NCBI GenBank assembly: GCA_029255685.2 | Contig: CM055312.2 | Location: 85,663,010-85,727,009, forward strand | Direction: 5' to 3' | DNA length: 64,000 bases | DNA from: Silene conica | Taxonomy: Eukaryota; Streptophyta; Magnoliopsida; Caryophyllales; Caryophyllaceae | In this document: piece by piece, positions 1 to 10,580 of the stretch | Position numbering within the stretch: position 1 is the stretch's first letter | Layout of the letters: the number at the start of each line of letters is the position of its first letter | Notes under the pieces: model-generated | Told to the model about the DNA's origin: nothing | Databases searched by the model: none | Seen by the model: the letters and a program-made list of their open reading frames with translations, nothing else | Program-made: the position numbers and the translations under genes

Positions 1-286
1 TAAGCTCTCATATAGTTATTGTATCATGAAATCATTATAAACTAGACAAATTGATACCTGAAATCGTCAATGTTTGATCGTCATTAAGCTGATTAAGATG
101 ATCGTCATTAAGTTCGTCTGAATTCATCATCGCAAATCCTGAAGATTACGAAAACAATACATAAATTGTCGTACAATTTGTTATTTGAATCAAATAATTC
201 AGCTATTCAAGTATTAAAATAACAAAATCGTAAGAATTAGTACCGAAAAATTAGGGTTCCTGCAAGTTTTTCGTCTGATTTTTCGG
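1..286. other. No gene seen at left edge
   Basis: AT-rich DNA with short repeats of GATCGTCATTAAG. No coding frame, RNA gene or terminal-repeat structure is visible. Confidence 0.4.
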
Positions 287-402
287 AATTGATGAAGAAT
301 TGTTAAAGAATTGATGAAGAATTGATGAAGAATTGATGAATTTGATGAAGAATTGATGAATTGATGAAGAATTGATGAAGAATTTTGATGAAGAATTTGA
401 TG
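287..402. repeat. Imperfect tandem repeat of GATGAAGAATT
   Basis: About nine imperfect copies of an 11-12 base unit (GATGAAGAATT with T-length variation) lie head to tail. This is a simple replication-slippage array with no coding frame. Confidence 0.8.
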
Positions 403-570
403 ATTTCTGAGATTTTTTTATGATTTATTTAGGATTTTGAAGGAGAGAGAAAGTTAGTTTAGATCAGCTGGAATTTGTGAATTTTAGGCGCGCGTGTTAG
501 AAAGTTAGTTTAGGTCAATTGTATTTATACGCGGGGGTAACTCACGGAATATGGCAAACTCACCGGAACT

Positions 571-573
571 CGC

Positions 574-640
<67 letters not shown>
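571..640. repeat. Compound microsatellite (CT)n(TA)n
   Basis: A run of CT dinucleotides of about 22 bases passes directly into about 45 bases of TA. It is likely to vary in length between individuals. Confidence 0.9.
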
Positions 641-641
<1 letters not shown>

Positions 642-831
642 CTAAACATTATTAAAAACAATAGCAATAATATTAAAATATAACATAAAACATTATTAAA
701 AAAAATGCAATATTATTGATCTGAATTGAATTGATATAATCTGAACTAAATTGACAAGAACTGAACGTATAAGAAATGAAATCAAGTTCAACAGAATAAT
801 ATGGCATAATTCATTTAAAGTACGTAATGAT

Positions 832-1381
832 TAGGGATGGCAATGAATCCTGGATCCGGTCCAGATCCGTAAGATCCGACCCTGATGGATCAGATCTGGA
901 TCCTATTTTCCCAGACCCGTTGGATCCGGGTCGGATCTGGATCCGCTACTTTTAAAACGACGGATCTGGATCTGGATCCTCTTACGCAGACCCTGAAGGA
1001 TCCATATTCGACTCTGGACTCGTTTTCACAGTAAAAACATGAAATTTTACGTCTTAGTTATCTTGTTTCTTGATTTGTGTTTCGATTCCTTGGTCATAAT
1101 AATTACTACTTGTAATATTTGATTGAACATATGCCACGCTACTAGCTACTTTTCCATTTTATTGTATTTCGGAAAATGGATATTAATAGTGTTATGACTC
1201 ATGAGTTTTTTTTATAATGTGAGGCTAGAAACTTGGACCCGTTACGAACCCGGATCCGGATCTGGATCTCACATATTTGGACCCGTTGGATCTGGATCGG
1301 ATTTGTATCTAAAGTATACAATATGGATCTGGAATTGAATCCTACTAGACCTGATCCAGATCCGACCCGTTGTCATCCTTA
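832..1381. mobile_element. Non-autonomous hAT-like element, GATC-rich
   Basis: The ends are 12-bp imperfect inverted repeats, TAGGGATGGCAA and (reverse complement of the right end) TAAGGATGACAA. They are flanked by 8-bp near-duplicates, GTAATGAT at 824-831 and GGAATGAC at 1382-1389 (6 of 8 match), the TSD length of hAT transposons. The interior is filled with repeats of GGATC(C/T)GGATC, so GATC is extremely frequent near both ends. No transposase frame is present, so it would need enzyme in trans. The imperfect TSD suggests an old insertion. Confidence 0.65.
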
Positions 1382-1389
1382 GGAATGAC

Positions 1390-1810
1390 TAAGAAGCATA
1401 TGGATAATTTGTTTAGGTGCAAATTGATTAACCATATATGAGTATATGACTTGACTGATGACTAATAACTATTTTCTAAGTTGTTTCAATATACCAAAAA
1501 AAGTTGTTATTCTTAATTTCTTATATCATTACAAGTAGCATCCATAAGATGATGTAAAATATGATGGTATCATAGATTCATACTTATAATATCACAAAAT
1601 AATGTATTAGTGTAAAGGTGGTAGTAAGTAATTACTAATTAATACAAGATGTAAAACTAAGTAATTAATACAAGATGTTTTTCCTCTTGATTTAGGCCTT
1701 GAAGTCTTGAATCTAGTTTTGTTATCACAAACAGCAGGTGAATGCCTGAATGGAGGGATTATAAAATAATAAAAGTAAGAAAAAGAGTAGTTGGTTGAGT
1801 GTTGAAATAT
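1390..1810. other. 3' flank of peptide gene 1, nothing recognised
   Basis: About 420 bases of AT-rich sequence with no supported gene or terminal-repeat structure. The part next to 1811 would be the 3' UTR and terminator of the minus-strand peptide gene. Confidence 0.4.
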
Positions 1811-2002
1811 TCAGGGTGGAGTTGGGGGCTTGCGGAGGTGTGATCCAATCCTAGGAGCAGGGTAGCCCTCATCATATGGGCTAAAACCTGAAGAACTCCC
1901 GGGGCGCCCCTTCACCTGATTTGTTGGACTCATGAGCAAACAGATTATTAAGGCAACAAAGGCAATCCAACCAAGTTGAGTACTGGGGATATGCATTTTC
2001 AA
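1811..2002 (-). CDS. Small secreted peptide precursor, 63 aa (peptide gene 1)
   Basis: Reads MKMHIPSTQLGWIAFVALII at the start: a hydrophobic signal peptide of about 30 residues ending near QVKG, then a short proline- and glycine-rich tail containing GYPAPRIG. This is the layout of plant secreted signalling peptides. It is a paralogue of 14856-15101. The signal peptides match at nucleotide level, both continue with GRP after the likely cleavage site, and both end in a G-(Y/F)-P-x-P-x-I-G motif. Compared with the paralogue it lacks about 35 residues between GRP and the C-terminal motif and has a C-terminal extension (HLRKPPTPP). The motif faintly recalls IDA-type peptides, but I cannot assign a family. 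Its leader is interrupted by a LINE about 38 bp upstream of the ATG (from 2041), so its transcription is doubtful. Confidence 0.6.
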   Translation of the reverse strand: MKMHIPSTQLGWIAFVALIICLLMSPTNQVKGRPGSSSGFSPYDEGYPAPRIGSHLRKPPTPP

Positions 2003-2023
2003 ACACTACTTGTTCTTTAAACT

Positions 2024-2040
2024 AATAATAATAATAATAA
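2024..2040. repeat. (AAT)n at the LINE 5' junction
   Basis: A short AAT run joins the peptide-gene leader to the LINE. The same trinucleotide forms the LINE tail at 10581-10607, so the TSD is hidden in the repeat. Confidence 0.7.
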
Positions 2041-2487
2041 TGCTGGTACTGCTGTTCGGAGTTCTGGTCGTCGGTTTCTGGTGGTGATGCTGTCACCGTT
2101 CTTTGTCGACGTTCCTTCTCCGTTCTAATCTCGCCGGCGCTGGTAGGATCTTTTTTTCTCTCTTTTTTTTTACTCTTTTCTGCTCGGAGTTTCTTCTCGT
2201 CGGCGCAGGCGTCGGTTGTTGTCGCCATCTCCGGTGCTTCGGGGTAGTAGGTGGCCAGAGGGTCGTGCGCTGGTGGTTAGGGTGCTTGGAGCTGCTGTTT
2301 TTTTTTTCCCGGCAGTTTTCTTTCTTTTTCTTCGTTGTTTTTATTTGTCTTGTTTCCTTATTACAGATACCGTGGGTTGTTGGTGTTGCTCCGTCGCTTC
2401 GCTGCCGTGTCTGTAGTCGTGGTGGTGGTGTGGTGTTGCTGCCTTGGCTGTGTGCAGGCCATTTGGTAGGGTTGTGGTAGGGTTTCC

Positions 2488-3995
2488 ATGCCTCCCTTGG
2501 TTCGGTATCAGTGTCCTTTTAAGCATTTGCATGGATGCCCGAATGGTAACAGTAGGGGTCTCGTAAAATCCTCCTGGCGGTATCATTTTCAGGATTGGCA
2601 TTGTCGTGAGGGGGCTGACAGTCTTACACGTCAAACTTTATCTGATAGTTTGACGGTTTATGCTAATGCTGAGACTACTTTGAAGCGGATGGGGGTTTGG
2701 CTTTGCGGTGTCTGTCTTAGGACCCATGCCTTTCGCTCTAGATGTCAACATGTAGGGGGTGCCATTTTAGACCCTCCGGACTGTGGTGATGGTGTTGTCC
2801 GTTTTGTTATTCAGGGTATCCCCAGACCCCCAGCTCCGTCTCCGTCTGTTCCCGTGTCTGATGTTGGGGTTGAGCTTGATCAGTGGTCTATAGCTTCGCT
2901 TGATCGTTTGTTTTCTTTGGGCCTCCGTTCGGTGAAGTCCATCCCTCCTAAGTGTCGGCTTGGGTTTGCTCGGGTTTTGAAGGGGGTGTTGGATGAGGTG
3001 GCCGACTCTCCTGGTAACCTCTCCTGTTGGATTCGGTTGTTTGTTCTGCCTCTTTGTCTGCTCAAGACCTTCACTCCCCGGAGTAATGTCGAGTGTAGGT
3101 CGGCTGTCAGGCGGCAGCGACAGGAGGAGAGTATTGCTGGGGCCATTCTTGCTTGGGGGGCACCGGGAGGGGGGTTGCAGCTGTTACGAGAGTGTTTGGC
3201 TGAGGGTTATCCTCCGTTTCACGTGGATGAGGAACTTGATTTGAGTGAGCTTAACCTTCGCCAATGTCGGCGGAAGATTAGCGATGGCCATTATACTGCT
3301 GCCGTTCAGGTGCTCTCTTCTTCTGGTGTCGTTCCCTACTCTGTTGCCACCTTTGAGGCTTTGCAGGAGAAGCATCCGGTCGTCCCCTCACCATCTTTAC
3401 CACATTTACCTGAGGATCATCCTCCACTGGTTGCTTCTTCCGCTGTGGTCTTGGATATGATTCGTAGTTTCCCGCGCGACACTTCTTGTGGGAGGGATGG
3501 TTTTCGCGCTCAGCACTTCATGGATTGTTTGAGTGGGGCTGCGGTGGCTATCTCTGATGATTTGCTCGCCTCTATTACTAGGGTGGTTAATCTTTTTTTA
3601 GATGGCCGGTCCCCGCCGGCTCTTGGTGAGTACCTTGCTAGTGCTCCGCTCACCCCCCTGGTTAAACCCGGGGGTGGTCTTCGTCCTATTGCTGTTGGCA
3701 CTGTTTGGAGACGGTTGGTCTCTAAGGTTGTTGCTTCTTTGGTTGGTCCTACTTTGGTTTCTTATTTTGCGGATCTTCAGTTTGGGGTTGGGGTGTCCGG
3801 TGGAGGAGAGGCTATCTTGCATGCCTTGAACCGGCTTGTGGAGGCTCGTGGTGGCGAGGTAGGGCTTTCTATGTTGCTGGTTGATTTCCGGAATGCTTTT
3901 AACCTTGTTGACCGCTCCGTCATGCTTCAGGAGGTTCGCCGTCGGTGCCCGGGTCTTTCTCGTTGGGTGGAGTTCTGTTATTCTCGCCCTACTCG
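2488..3995 (+). pseudogene. LINE polyprotein, N-terminal half: zinc fingers and RT motifs up to the CACTA insertion
   Basis: About 502 codons are open from ATG 2488 to the CACTA breakpoint. The first 100 residues hold Cys/His clusters (YQCPF...HGCPN...YHFQDWHC and LCGVC...RCQH) that look like nucleic-acid-binding fingers. From about residue 400 the reverse-transcriptase fold begins. PGGGLRPIAVGTVWRRLVSK fits motifs 1-2, and LLVDFRNAFNLVDRS carries the first catalytic Asp (motif A). The frame continues 19 codons into the CACTA end and then stops. The sequence is G/T-rich in codon third positions, unlike the flanks. I recall similar proteins annotated only as reverse transcriptase domain-containing in other eudicots. 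That is memory and was not checked. Confidence 0.75.
3993..3995. other. Left target-site duplication of the CACTA element
   Basis: TCG at 3993-3995 pairs with CCG at 8848-8850, a 3-bp TSD with one mismatch. Three bases is the TSD length of CACTA transposons. Confidence 0.6.
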
Positions 3996-4015
3996 CACTA
4001 CTACAGAAAGCCTTA

Positions 4016-4480
4016 AGGACATCGGACTTTTATGGTCAAGGACATCGGATTAGCAACCGATGTAGAGTTCACTGATGTCCATTATGGGTATCAAGGACAT
4101 CGGTTGTGCAACCGATGTCCATTTGCTAATGCACATCGGATGTTTAAAAAGTCTGATGTCCATTATCCTTATGCACATCAGACTTTAGCTCACATCTGAT
4201 GTCCATATGTTATTGCACATCGGATGTTTAAAACGTCTGATGTCCATCATCCTTATGCACATCAGACTTTAGCTCATATCTGATGTCCTTCATATGTATG
4301 CACATCGGAGGTTTAATATGTCTAATGTCCTTCATATATATGCACATCATTCTTTAGCTGTAACCTGATGTCCATTTATGTTTTGTACATCGGTTGTTGA
4401 CCGAAGCCCATGTGCATTACAAGTTAATATGCATCGGTTTATTGCATAAACCGCTGTCCTTGATGTTGCCTTTTTTTTTA
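4016..4480. repeat. Left subterminal repeat array of the CACTA element
   Basis: Repeated units of the form ACATCGG(N)nAACCGATGTCC and diverged ACATCAGACTTT/TCTGATGTCC occur in both orientations every 30-60 bases. Such subterminal arrays bind the CACTA transposase-partner protein (TNPA in the maize En/Spm system). Confidence 0.8.
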
Positions 4481-5631
4481 AAAAAAAGCTGGTATTGATG
4501 GTAATTTGTACCACCAGTACGTATACATTATTCAATGCCGGCCAGACTGCAATACCATCAACCAAACAAACACAAATTCAAAGCGAAGCACGACAACGTC
4601 GTTCGTCTTTCATTAAACAAGGACAAAGTAAATCACGATAAAGGTCGGTCGTCTTTCATATACATTATCCAAAATCATCAACTAACCAAACATATAGGGT
4701 TATCTGTCATTTTAGACGACATCTAAAATAGCCTAGGGATCACAAGTTCAACAACCAACCAAACATCAGCTTAGTTTGCAAAATCAAAGTACGTACTACG
4801 TTACTAGCTAGAAAGACTATGCATTTAGAAAATAGTCCGCCCACAAGTCCCTGACCTCGTCGATTTCTTCTTGGGAATATGGCAGTCGCTGTTTGAAAAC
4901 CTGTAAATCATGCACAAAATTCTAGCTTTAATAATAATACGGAGGAATGAAAAAACCTGTAAATCATGCACCAAGTTGTTACAGTTCACGATATTTGGAA
5001 TGCACATGCTATATTTGGCTCTAGCTGAAAAGGAGGAATGAAAAAAGTTCCGATACTGAAAACTTATGTCACTCAAACTTGAAATAAAATAAAATGCAGG
5101 AAGGATAAGGAAAATAACTTGTAATTTATTTACGTATTGAACGATAAGGTAAATCCGTGCTCAAGTTCGTCTTCCGTGTAATAACTTTGATTAATCATTT
5201 GAGAAGGAAACTTTAAGCTCAATAACATCTCTCTCACACTCTACAACAAGCTAAGCATTATGATTTCACTACAATAGCTCACCCTACAGATGAGTCGAAC
5301 ATTAAAAAAGACAATGTGTTACCCACTAGACTAGGTAGGACAACTAGCTTACTCAAAACTATCTTCATGGTGAAAAAGACAACATTTGTGGCAATATGAC
5401 ACTTACCTGCTTCAAACCGACTAGGAACAAGATCCACACCAGTCTTCCAGTGCTGGTTGCTCTGCTACTGCAGCTGCTGGAGCGTAATCGAACGATCTTT
5501 ACAGGAATTAAAACTGCCCCTAAAGTTTTGATTTGGCATCTTAAATACTTGATTTTGATTCATTTGATGCAACATCACGAAGGTGCTGTTAAATTAAGAA
5601 TAATACACTGTAAAATTTTAGAAACTCGAAA

Positions 5632-5960
5632 GATTACTCTGCAATCCCTTGACTGTAGCCTTAACTGTTTTAGTTCCGTTGATTTCTAAAGTCGCTGATC
5701 CTGATGAAGCAGAAGTTGGAAAAGAGGTAACCTGAGCTCCTGATTCTTGCAGACGATTGCCCTGTAGCACTTAAGCCTCTAAAAGTCATCACATCTCGAC
5801 CTCCTGAAATGAGAGCAGGAGCACTTACAATTGTAGCACCAGATCCTTTTTCATCTAATGCATGAGAATTCAGCACTGACATGGAATTTTCAGTTGCATA
5901 GTCGCCTTCCTGCTTTTTCTTCAGCTCAGTCACCTCCGGAGGTACTTGCCAGCTGCTAAT
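5632..5960 (-). pseudogene. Captured exon(s) of a PRP40C-like splicing factor
   Basis: Read on the minus strand after an acceptor-like TTATTAG, the frame gives ISSWQVPPEVTELKKKQE, the end of a WW domain, then a Ser/Gly-rich stretch with GGRD. After a small deletion it continues in another frame with LQESGAQVTSFPTS and NGTKTVKATVKGLQSN. The order and wording fit plant pre-mRNA-processing protein 40C. The stretch expected between GQSSA and LQESG is missing, and the deletion shifts the frame. The fragment is broken and sits inside the CACTA element, so it is a captured and decayed host fragment. The assignment rests on recalled family sequence. Confidence 0.55.
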
Positions 5961-6436
5961 CTAATAACAAAAAAAACATTACACAATAGCATCACATTGA
6001 ATAATGCAAGTCCCCAACAAAACAACTATTTAAATTAAAGTCTTAATGATTGGGGGTACACAACTGAAAGAATAGCCAAAGACGGATGATAAACAGATAA
6101 ATAAAGAGAAAACTAATAAGCTGAAGGGCTTGAGATATAGAGAACAAGAAATGCAGAAAGGACTTGTCCAGTTTTGTGGCTGGCAAATGGAACGAGGCAG
6201 AGTAGCAAGAAGCTGTTAGTCTGAAATGTTGGACAAGCACAATCTCAGGGATGCGAAATCACAAGATCGAGCCTTAGCTTAGTATCTTGTATTTAATATA
6301 GAAATCCTTGTATATTGACTTTGGTTTTTTCGATATATCCTACTTACCTTTCATCAAAAAAAAAAAATGTACAAGATATTTTTAAAAAAAAATCATGAAC
6401 AAAAGAACTATGAAAAATCCACTAAGAGATCCATAC

Positions 6437-6539
6437 CATTTGTAGCCGCCAACTTCAAAAGCATTGTTGTGATGCTCTTTCTCATCTCTTTAATCCAACC
6501 CGATGGCAAATCCTTATCCACTGTATTCTCAATTAAAAC
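6437..6539 (-). pseudogene. Captured exon, possibly of an MBD-domain gene
   Basis: A 103-bp minus-strand segment is bounded by an acceptor-like TTTTTTTAG and a donor-like GTATGG. It reads VLIENTVDKDLPSGWIKEMR and continues open. LPSGWIKEMR resembles the opening LP-x-GW-x-x-E-x-R of methyl-CpG-binding domains, but what follows does not clearly match, so the identity is weak. Confidence 0.3.
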
Positions 6540-6619
6540 CTAAAAAAATCACAAAAGCAAAGCTTTGTATATTAGAGAACAAGGAACAAAAGATAACAGT
6601 TTGCAAGGAGAAAAGATAA

Positions 6620-6810
6620 AACCGTCACAACCAACACCAACCTCTTTTTTCCTTGAAGGAAGTCTCTTACTAGCAGATTGTTTAACAGCATGCGAGTCAT
6701 TTCGCGCCGAACCTACCCCCTTCAACCTAACTAAAATACTGAAAAGTGTTCGCCCGTCCGTTCTCTTTTCTTTAGAAAGCTCACCAGCGAAAGCTTCATC
6801 TACAAAACTG
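6620..6810 (-). pseudogene. Captured exon-like open segment, unidentified
   Basis: After an acceptor-like CTCTTTTCAG, the minus strand reads FVDEAFAGELSKEKRTDGRT and on through a Lys/Ser-rich stretch (KQSASKRLPSRKKEVGV). The open frame, the splice-like border and its place between other exon-like pieces suggest captured coding DNA. I cannot name the source gene; a shared source with 6437-6539 is possible. Confidence 0.3.
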
Positions 6811-7991
6811 AAAAGAGATCTTTTTGTTCAGTTTACCACTATTTTAAGTGAGATGCTATTTAGCCTAAGATATAGGCAAAAGAAAATAGAAGAATAAAGT
6901 CGCTACATTTAGTAAGTTAGGTAAGAGTGCACGAGCAGCTTGGGGCATGTCTGCCTTTCGTGAGCTGAGTTTTGAGCAAGGGAAAATTTACGACACAATT
7001 GACTCCACAAAAGTCTCCTTAGCCTTTACCTTATCAACTGGTCCCTAGAATGACAATTCACACAAATAGAATCACATAACAGTCAATAATGACTTTTTCA
7101 TTATAGACAGACTCGCCATTTTTTCATAAGCATTAGCATAAATAGAGTTGCTTATTTTAGCTTACCAGATAAATTTATCGTTCGTCATTTATAATTCACT
7201 TTTCTTTTGTTAACTGGAATTCACTTTTCTTTTACTGTATAACCAATGTTGGTCAGTTTGCGGACATGAGTCGAAAAGAATGCAAACAATGCCAGCCTCT
7301 TTTTTCCCGGAAGAAATCTCCTACAAGTGTTTTCGGAATGCGCAACATATTTGCCTCTACATTAGACTCCAGAGTCGAGAGCCTCGACTTGATCAGCTGG
7401 TCTCTCCAATGAAAATTTATTCTCATACATATTCTCACATAACCGCTAACACTCTAAGACCATACCCAAACTTTACGGAAATATCACAAAGTGAATACGC
7501 AAGTACAAACTACCATCTATTGCATTTCATCAAGTCATTGCTAATTACACATAACTACACTATCAGCAATCAAGCTGACTATAAAGTAGCCACCATTAAA
7601 CACGTATAACACAATCACTGACCTTCTTAGACAATTCTGATTCCCGCCTCTTTGTGAATCTTCTTCTTGTCTTCTTTAATCTACTAACCACCTCATGCTT
7701 AATCAGGAAAATCACATAATTAATATGGCACAGAGATTTATTCCAATAAACCTCATTCCTTAGCATCCTATTAGTATTGAGCTTAAAAATCTCGAGATCC
7801 GTTGAAATAAGAATGCAAACAACACAGTTTAAAATTGAAAGGATAGTTCACCCGTCGTAGCTAGGTATCACATCAGATGAATCCTTCCATTATTCCAGTT
7901 GTAAGAAATCTAAAATCATCATTGAAACCCAAATCAAATGACAGCTGAGGAGTGTCCTGGCTTAGTAAGGACATAACCAACTACTTGTCAC

Positions 7992-8132
7992 TCGGTTTAG
8001 CATAGGAGGACCTTTCAAGCCAGGAGGCGGTCTCAAATCACCCCGACCACCACCAGTCATATTGGGAATTGTCATTTGAGCAGAAGGACCTAATACACCA
8101 GCAGGTAATGGTGCAGCACCAGGTCTAACATA
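7992..8132 (-). pseudogene. Captured Pro/Gly-rich exon, unidentified
   Basis: Exactly 47 codons lie between a TTTTGTCTGCAG acceptor and a GTGACA donor-like site. The segment reads YVRPGAAPLPAGVLGPSAQM, then GGGRGDLRPPPGLKGPP. The low-complexity Pro/Gly/Arg composition is common in RNA-processing proteins. It could belong to the same captured locus as the PRP40C-like piece, but I cannot show that. Confidence 0.4.
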
Positions 8133-8619
8133 CTGCAGACAAAACGAAACAACTAACTTCTAAAACCTACCATATCAGTTCTCAAGTTGTCATCTTATTC
8201 TCATTAACCAACCAATACGATATTTAAATATCACAATAATCAATTGCATATACCCATCAATTACATTAAAAATAAATTGCATATAAACCGAATTAAACTT
8301 ACCCTAAATCAAATTAAGCAAAGAATTAAATACATATACCAAATTGAACAAGAATTGGTTGCCCAGAAAAATTACCCGATTATATTACTGATTGCGTTGA
8401 AGTCGTTGTGGCGACGATGAACAGTAATAATGGCGACGACGATGAAGAAGTATGTATGCGATGTAATTGATACCGTGGGTGATGGTGGTAATAAATGGTG
8501 GTGCAAATGACGTTGATTCTAGGGTTGAACGGTATGTGTGTGACAGTGTGAGAAAATGAAGGCGAGGCAAACGAACGGAGTAGGGGTTTTAATAAAAAAT
8601 GAAATGAAATAGACATGGG

Positions 8620-8832
8620 TTTAATCAAATCCGATGTAAATTAGTAGGTAATGGACATGGGTTTTTTAAACATCCGATGTCCACTAAAATCAGCAAGTCA
8701 TAGACATGGGTTGTAAAAACAACCGATGTAAATAACTCTATAAGGACATCGGATTTTTGAAAAAACCGATGTGCATTATTTATTACATCGGTTTTTTAAA
8801 AAACCGATGTGCATTAACCGATGTCCTTAAGG
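8620..8832. repeat. Right subterminal repeat array of the CACTA element
   Basis: Units of GACATGGGTTT/AACCGATGT and ACATCGG/CCGATGT are repeated in both orientations, mirroring the left array at 4016-4480. They end in the right terminal inverted repeat at 8847. Confidence 0.8.
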
Positions 8833-8847
8833 GTTCCTGTAGTAGTG

Positions 8848-10520
8848 CCGGTTGTATTATGGGGAACATTGCTTGCGGTCTTGTCAGGGAGTTCAACAGG
8901 GTGATCCTTTGGGGCCGTTGCTTTTCGCGTTGGTTTTGCATCCCTTGGTGTGCAAAATTCGAGATTCCTTTGATCTTACTATGCAGGCATGGTACTTGGA
9001 TGATGGTACTATTGTTGGAGATACGTTGGAGGTGGGGAGGGTGTTGGATATGATTTTGGCTGATGGTCCCGGTTTTGGTCTGCATCTTAATATTGCTAAG
9101 ACTGAGCTCTTTTGGCCTGTTGAGGACCCCCGGAGTCGGCTTCCCGGTGTTTTCCCCACTTCTATCGCTCGGCCCTTACGGGGTGTCTCGGTTTTGGGTG
9201 GGCCTGTCAGTACTTGCCCTATTTTTAGCGCGGTGAGCTTGTTGAGAAGCGAGTGACTAAGACTATTGAGCTTATGGACTTAGTCGCGAGGATCGAGGAC
9301 CCGCAGTGTGAGTTGCTTTTGCTTCGGGCATGTACTGGTATTTCCAAGCTTTATTTCTCTCTTCGTACTTGTTCCCCGGTTGCTTTTGGGTCAGCTCATC
9401 TCCGTTTTGATGCTGCGCTTCGTTCTAGCTTGGAGCATATTGTTACCGCGTCTGGGCCTGGGTTTGGGGAGTGGCAGTGGCGCCTTGCTACATTCCCCTT
9501 TCATTTGGGCAGACTTGGTGTATATGCAGCGGGTGATGTGTTACATTATGCGTTCTTGGCTTCCCGTTTGCAGTCTGCTAAATTGCAGGCTAGGCTCATG
9601 CGGCCTTCTGGTATCATTGACCCCGACCCTTCTTTCACTGATGCCTTGTGGGTGTTCTCGGAGACTACTGGTTCTGATTTTCTTGGTAACCCTAGTGAAA
9701 TTGCTGCCCCAAACTTATGAAGAAATTGGCAGATATTTATTTCTCGACGGTTGCTGCTTCTTCGGAGTCGGTTTTCTCCTTGACCCCGCGTCAGGTTGCT
9801 TTGTGGAAATCTCAGCATGGGCCTCACTCTTCTGATTGCTTGAGAGCGGTTCCTATCTCTGGGTTGGGTCAGACTATGAACAGGAGGACCTACCGTTGTG
9901 TGCTTGGGTATAGGCTAGGTGTTCCACTTTTCTTGGTACCTAGGCCGTGCTCTGCTTGTTCTCGGTTTTTTTACTGAGAATTTTTTTGGGGATCACGCTG
10001 TCTCTTGTGCTGGTACTGTTGGGGTTAAGCATCGTCATAACCTTGTCAGGGATACTCTATTGGACATCTGCTATAGGTCTGGGATTTCGGCGGGTAAGGA
10101 GGTTGACATTGGTTTGGTCGATGGACATGGCGGCTCTTTTCGCCCTGCGGATTTGCTTCTTTATTCGTTGGACAGGGGGCGTGATGTGTGTATTGATTTG
10201 ACTGGGTCCTCCCCTCTGACTCGGACTAGGATGGCCGATTTTGTACCTGGCCGGATTGTTGCTGATGCTGCTCAGCGCAGGTGTGCTAAGTACAAGGATC
10301 GCTGTGAGGGTGCAGGTTATGGTTTCCTTCCTTTCTCTTTCTCTTCGCTTGGGAGCTGGGTTCAGATGTTGTTGCCTTGCTGAAGCGGATTCAGCAATAC
10401 TCGGTATCTCAGGATGCAGGGGCGCGGATGGCTGCGTACATTTTTACTAGGCTTAGCTTTACTGTAGCTAAGTGGGTGGGAGCTCAGATTTTATCTCGGC
10501 TGCTCACCAATTTTATGTAA
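8848..10520 (+). pseudogene. LINE polyprotein, C-terminal half: RT palm, zinc finger and nuclease domain
   Basis: Resumes the frame cut at 3995 with LYYGEH, then RT motif B (GVQQGDPLGPLLF) and the catalytic motif C (AWYLDDGT, the YxDD box). Frameshifts near 9.24, 9.71, 9.97 and 10.36 kb break it. The thumb region follows, then CSAC...DHAVSC (a C-x2-C...H-x3-C finger), KHRHNLVRD, and a segment with RPADLLL, DVCIDLT and RCAKY. That spacing of an acidic turn, D-x-C-x-D and a basic residue before KY resembles the PD-(D/E)xK restriction-like endonuclease of R2-clade LINEs. The frame ends in TAA at 10518-10520. The identity as an RT is firm; the nuclease class is inferred from motif spacing. Confidence 0.7.
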
Positions 10521-10580
10521 ACTCTTATTTTGTTCTTATTTATATGATAGCTGCGTCGCCTGCGTGCATCCTTACAATAA

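Larger units (their letters stand above)
3996..8847. mobile_element. CACTA (En/Spm) element, non-autonomous, with captured exons
   Basis: The ends are CACTACTACAGAAAGCCTTA and, reverse-complemented from the right, CACTACTACAGGAACCCTTA. About 30 bp of terminal inverted repeat with a few mismatches runs into GGACATCGG. Subterminal arrays of ACATCGG/CCGATGT follow at both ends, as expected for CACTA transposase-binding regions. Removing the element and one 3-base TSD joins the RT frame exactly (Arg-Pro-Thr-Arg then Leu-Tyr-Tyr-Gly-Glu). I see no TNP2-like transposase frame in the 4.85 kb. Instead the interior carries minus-strand exon-like pieces of host genes. Confidence 0.9.

Noticed and set aside
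2103..2480. Upstream ORF1 of the LINE
   Set aside because: Open frame of 125 codons, but T- and G-rich low complexity without a domain; treated as 5' UTR.
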